Shown: positions 5,404 through 7,075 of the stretch, piece by piece
Layout of the letters: each line of letters starts with the position of its first letter
How positions within the stretch are numbered: the stretch's first letter is position 1
Source: CANHBY01 sp031376995
GTDB taxonomy: Bacteria; Pseudomonadota; Gammaproteobacteria; Burkholderiales; Burkholderiaceae_C
Assembly (NCBI GenBank): GCA_031376995.1
Contig: JANMEO010000249.1
Coordinates: 1 to 7,075 of the forward strand
Length of the DNA stretch: 7,075 bases
Direction of reading: 5' to 3'
Program-made: the position numbers and the translations under genes
The notes under the pieces: generated by a model
What the model was told of the DNA's origin: nothing
Databases searched by the model: none
Seen by the model: only the letters and a program-made list of their open reading frames with translations

Positions 5404-6837
5404 ATGGACACACTGAACCGCGATCAAGATGCAACAGACCTCAGCGCCCTAGCGTGGGTTAATGAGGAGTTGCGTCGCTCCTTGGGTAATGCCCACAAAG
5501 CTCTGCGCCGCTTTTTGAAAGAGGCAGAGGCCGTGGCGGGGTCTGACGTGGGTGCTGTGGACCCGGCTGTTTTGCGCGCAGCCAGAACTCAGCTGCATCA
5601 GGGGGTAGGGGCGCTTGAAATGGTGGGTTTGTCGCCCGCTGCAGCCTTGATGCGTGCCAATGAGGCGGCCTTGCAACAGTTGATTTCTAAGCCCTCATTG
5701 CTCAACGAGGCGGCCGTCGACGAGATCGAGCGCGCTTCATTTGCTTTGCTGGATTATCTTTCTCGGTTGTTGGCCAATAAGCCCGTTTCTCCCTTGTCTT
5801 TTTTCCCACAGTACCGGGCGGTACAAGAGTTGGCCAAGGCTGATCGCATCCATCCAGCTGATCTTTGGGCCATTCAGTGGGACTGGCATGATCTGCCGAT
5901 TGACGCCAATGTGGCGCCGCGACTGGCTGATAACGCGACCCGATCTGCCCTTGAGTGTCATATGTTGGCGCTCATGCGCACGCCCGCGTCGCACACTTTT
6001 GCACGCATGAGTGAGCTGTGTGCAGGGTTGGCAGCCGGTGCTTCAGCCCCAAAGACAGCGACATTGTGGCAGTTGGCCTCGGCGGTGTTTGAGGCGCAAG
6101 GCGCTGGTTTGTTGCGCTCTGATGTTTATGTCAAGCGGCTTGCTGCGCGTTTATTGTCTCAGCTGCGTATTTTGGAAAGTGGAGGCACTGACGTTTCAGA
6201 GCGTTTGGTTCAAGATTTGCTATTTTTCTGTGCGCATGCTGCCAAGCCCACAGCAAGCCAGGTCACCCCACGCTTGGCGGGTGCGCACGCTGCTTGGAAT
6301 TTGAAGCCCGACCCAATCGACTACAACACCCCTTCGCTGGGCAAATTTGATCCAGCCTTGTTGGCTCAGGCTAGCAAGCGTGTGGCGTCAGCCAAAGAAG
6401 CTTGGTCAGCTGTTGCTGGCGGGGAGCTGCATCGGTTGGCAGGCTTGACTGAGCAGTTTGCTTTGGTTTCAGACTCGTTGCGCAAGCTTTTTCCTGAGGG
6501 TGAGGTGTTGGCCCAAGAGATGCAGCTTGCTATCTCACAAGCTCCAAACCGCGAAATCGCGCCAGAGCCTGCTTTGGCCATGGAAGTTGCGACCGCCTTG
6601 CTCTATATCGAAGCCTGCCTCGAAGACAGTGATGTGGACTCGGCTGGGCAGGGCGGCCGTGTGCGCCGTTTGGCCGGTCGCATCGCATCAGTTCGAATGG
6701 GCCAAGCGCCTGAGGCACTTGAGTCTTGGATGGAGGCTTTGTACCGCCGCGTTGCTGATCGGCTCCGTCCGGCTGTTGACGTCGATCCACCAGTTGCACC
6801 TTTTCATCGAAGCCCGCCAGCAGGCTCGCACCGATGA
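5404..6837 (+). CDS. pilL: PilL/ChpA-type chemotaxis kinase, N-terminal part only, chimeric 3' end
   Basis: N-terminal fragment of the large CheA-like hybrid kinase of the Pil-Chp system (full proteins are commonly about 2,000 residues). About 453 residues look native (5404 to about 6762). LSALAWVNEELRRSLGNAHK (13-32), the helical LHQGVGALEMVGL segment (64-76, resembling a degenerate Hpt helix around His65), FFPQYRAVQELAKADRIHP (133-151) and LESWMEALYRRVADR (439-453) fit the PilL/ChpA N-terminal region. Downstream Hpt, dimerisation, kinase, CheW and receiver domains are absent. After Arg453 the frame continues for 24 residues (LRPAVDVDPPV...) to a stop at 6835-6837. That tail is unlike the family and is an out-of-frame reading of a GGDEF gene, so the stop is probably not real. 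ATG 5404 was chosen because it begins the family-like sequence; no ribosome site is evident, and translation may depend on ribosomes leaving pilJ. Position after pilJ supports the name. Confidence 0.82.
   Translation: MDTLNRDQDATDLSALAWVNEELRRSLGNAHKALRRFLKEAEAVAGSDVGAVDPAVLRAARTQLHQGVGALEMVGLSPAAALMRANEAALQQLISKPSLLNEAAVDEIERASFALLDYLSRLLANKPVSPLSFFPQYRAVQELAKADRIHPADLWAIQWDWHDLPIDANVAPRLADNATRSALECHMLALMRTPASHTFARMSELCAGLAAGASAPKTATLWQLASAVFEAQGAGLLRSDVYVKRLAARLLSQLRILESGGTDVSERLVQDLLFFCAHAAKPTASQVTPRLAGAHAAWNLKPDPIDYNTPSLGKFDPALLAQASKRVASAKEAWSAVAGGELHRLAGLTEQFALVSDSLRKLFPEGEVLAQEMQLAISQAPNREIAPEPALAMEVATALLYIEACLEDSDVDSAGQGGRVRRLAGRIASVRMGQAPEALESWMEALYRRVADRLRPAVDVDPPVAPFHRSPPAGSHR
6754..6763. 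other. Probable chimeric junction between pilL and a foreign GGDEF gene
   Basis: PilL similarity in one frame ends at Ala-Asp-Arg (6754-6762). A GGDEF-protein reading in another frame becomes plausible from codon 6758 onward. The overlap GCTGATCGGC contains GATC at 6757-6760 and fits both sides, so the exact breakpoint cannot be placed more closely. Base composition and codon choice change at the same place: TTG, TTT and GCT are common before, CTC, CTG, GAC and CGC after. Confidence 0.7.
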
Positions 6838-7075
6838 CCTGACCTCGCTCGCAAACCGCCGACACCTGCACGAGATCCTCGCGCGGCAGTTGGACAACCC
6901 CGCCGCGGGGCCAACGTCGCTCATTCTCCTGGACCTCGACCGCTTCAAACTGATCAACGACACCCTCGGACACGACGTGGGCGATCAGTTGCTGCGCCAC
7001 GTGGGCCGTTGCCTGCTCGCGGAAAGCGATAACGGTGTCGTTGCGCGCCTCGGGGGCGACGAATTCGCTATCGCG
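6758..7075 (+). CDS. GGDEF-domain protein (diguanylate cyclase), fragment
   Basis: An open frame of 106 codons running off the right edge and lacking its start. Visible features in order: a short lead ending in a helix (VRLLTSIHQLHLFIEARQQA, about 4-23); the domain-entry motif RTDDLTSLANRR (24-35); LILLDLDRFKLINDTLGHDVGDQLL (55-79) with metal-binding Asp and the KLINDTLGH helix; and the active-site loop RLGGDEFAI (97-105, GGDEF at 7052-7066). All catalytic landmarks seen are intact, so the parent protein could make cyclic di-GMP. An EAL domain could follow outside the window. Codon use is strongly G/C-ending, unlike everything from 64 to 6750. The phrasing VRLL...EARQQARTDDLTSLANRR reminds me of high-GC actinobacterial GGDEF/EAL proteins; that origin is inference. 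It lies in a different frame from pilL, and I regard it as DNA from another locus or organism joined at about 6758. Confidence 0.85.
   Translation, partial: MGSVRLLTSIHQLHLFIEARQQARTDDLTSLANRRHLHEILARQLDNPAAGPTSLILLDLDRFKLINDTLGHDVGDQLLRHVGRCLLAESDNGVVARLGGDEFAIA

Noticed and set aside
6530..7000. 156-residue minus-strand open frame crossing the pilL-GGDEF join
   Set aside because: It is the complement of two real coding frames from different sources and spans the suspected chimeric junction, so it has no biological continuity.
6758..7075. A new pilus-chemotaxis kinase fused to a diguanylate cyclase
   Set aside because: The two parts are in different frames, differ in base composition and meet at a GATC-containing overlap, which fits an artefact better than a fusion protein.

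Overview
The window looks like a piece of a betaproteobacterial (Burkholderiales, probably Comamonadaceae-like) chromosome with a foreign sequence joined to its right end. The assignment rests on gene order and protein style: a divergent ThiD-type kinase, a small rubredoxin, then the type IV pilus chemosensory genes pilG, pilH, pilI, pilJ and the start of a pilL/chpA-type kinase gene. No taxon marker is present, so this is an inference.

Layout. Positions 64-996 (minus strand) encode a ThiD-family hydroxymethylpyrimidine kinase. A short divergent intergenic region (997-1134) holds two mirror-image TACAAT boxes, and then comes a 57-residue rubredoxin (1135-1308). The Pil-Chp cluster follows on the plus strand: PilG (1341-1742) and PilH (1785-2150), both stand-alone receiver proteins; a 351-base stretch with no recognised gene; PilI (CheW-like coupling protein, 2502-3023); PilJ (methyl-accepting transducer, 3180-5342); and the N-terminal part of PilL/ChpA from 5404. 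A perfect five-copy hexanucleotide repeat (CTAGCA) fills half of the 61-base gap between pilJ and pilL.

How they work together. In the known Pil-Chp pathway the membrane transducer PilJ signals through the CheW-like PilI to the large CheA-like kinase PilL/ChpA. That kinase phosphorylates PilG and PilH, which act on pilus extension and retraction (twitching motility) and often on cAMP or surface sensing. All of these components are visible here, except that the kinase stops before its catalytic domains. ThiD (thiamine synthesis) and rubredoxin (electron transfer) are neighbours with no evident link to pilus control.

The most important observation concerns the right end. Near position 6754-6763 the PilL protein similarity stops. 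Immediately afterwards, in a different reading frame and with markedly higher GC and different codon use, an open frame encodes a GGDEF (diguanylate cyclase) domain that runs off the window. The switch point contains a GATC tetranucleotide. I read this as a chimeric join (assembly or library), not a biological gene fusion. The first ~50 bases are also unusually GC-rich and may be a second foreign edge. I found no clear candidate for a new biological system. The best leads are the hexamer repeat, the divergent promoter and the atypical active site of the ThiD-like protein.
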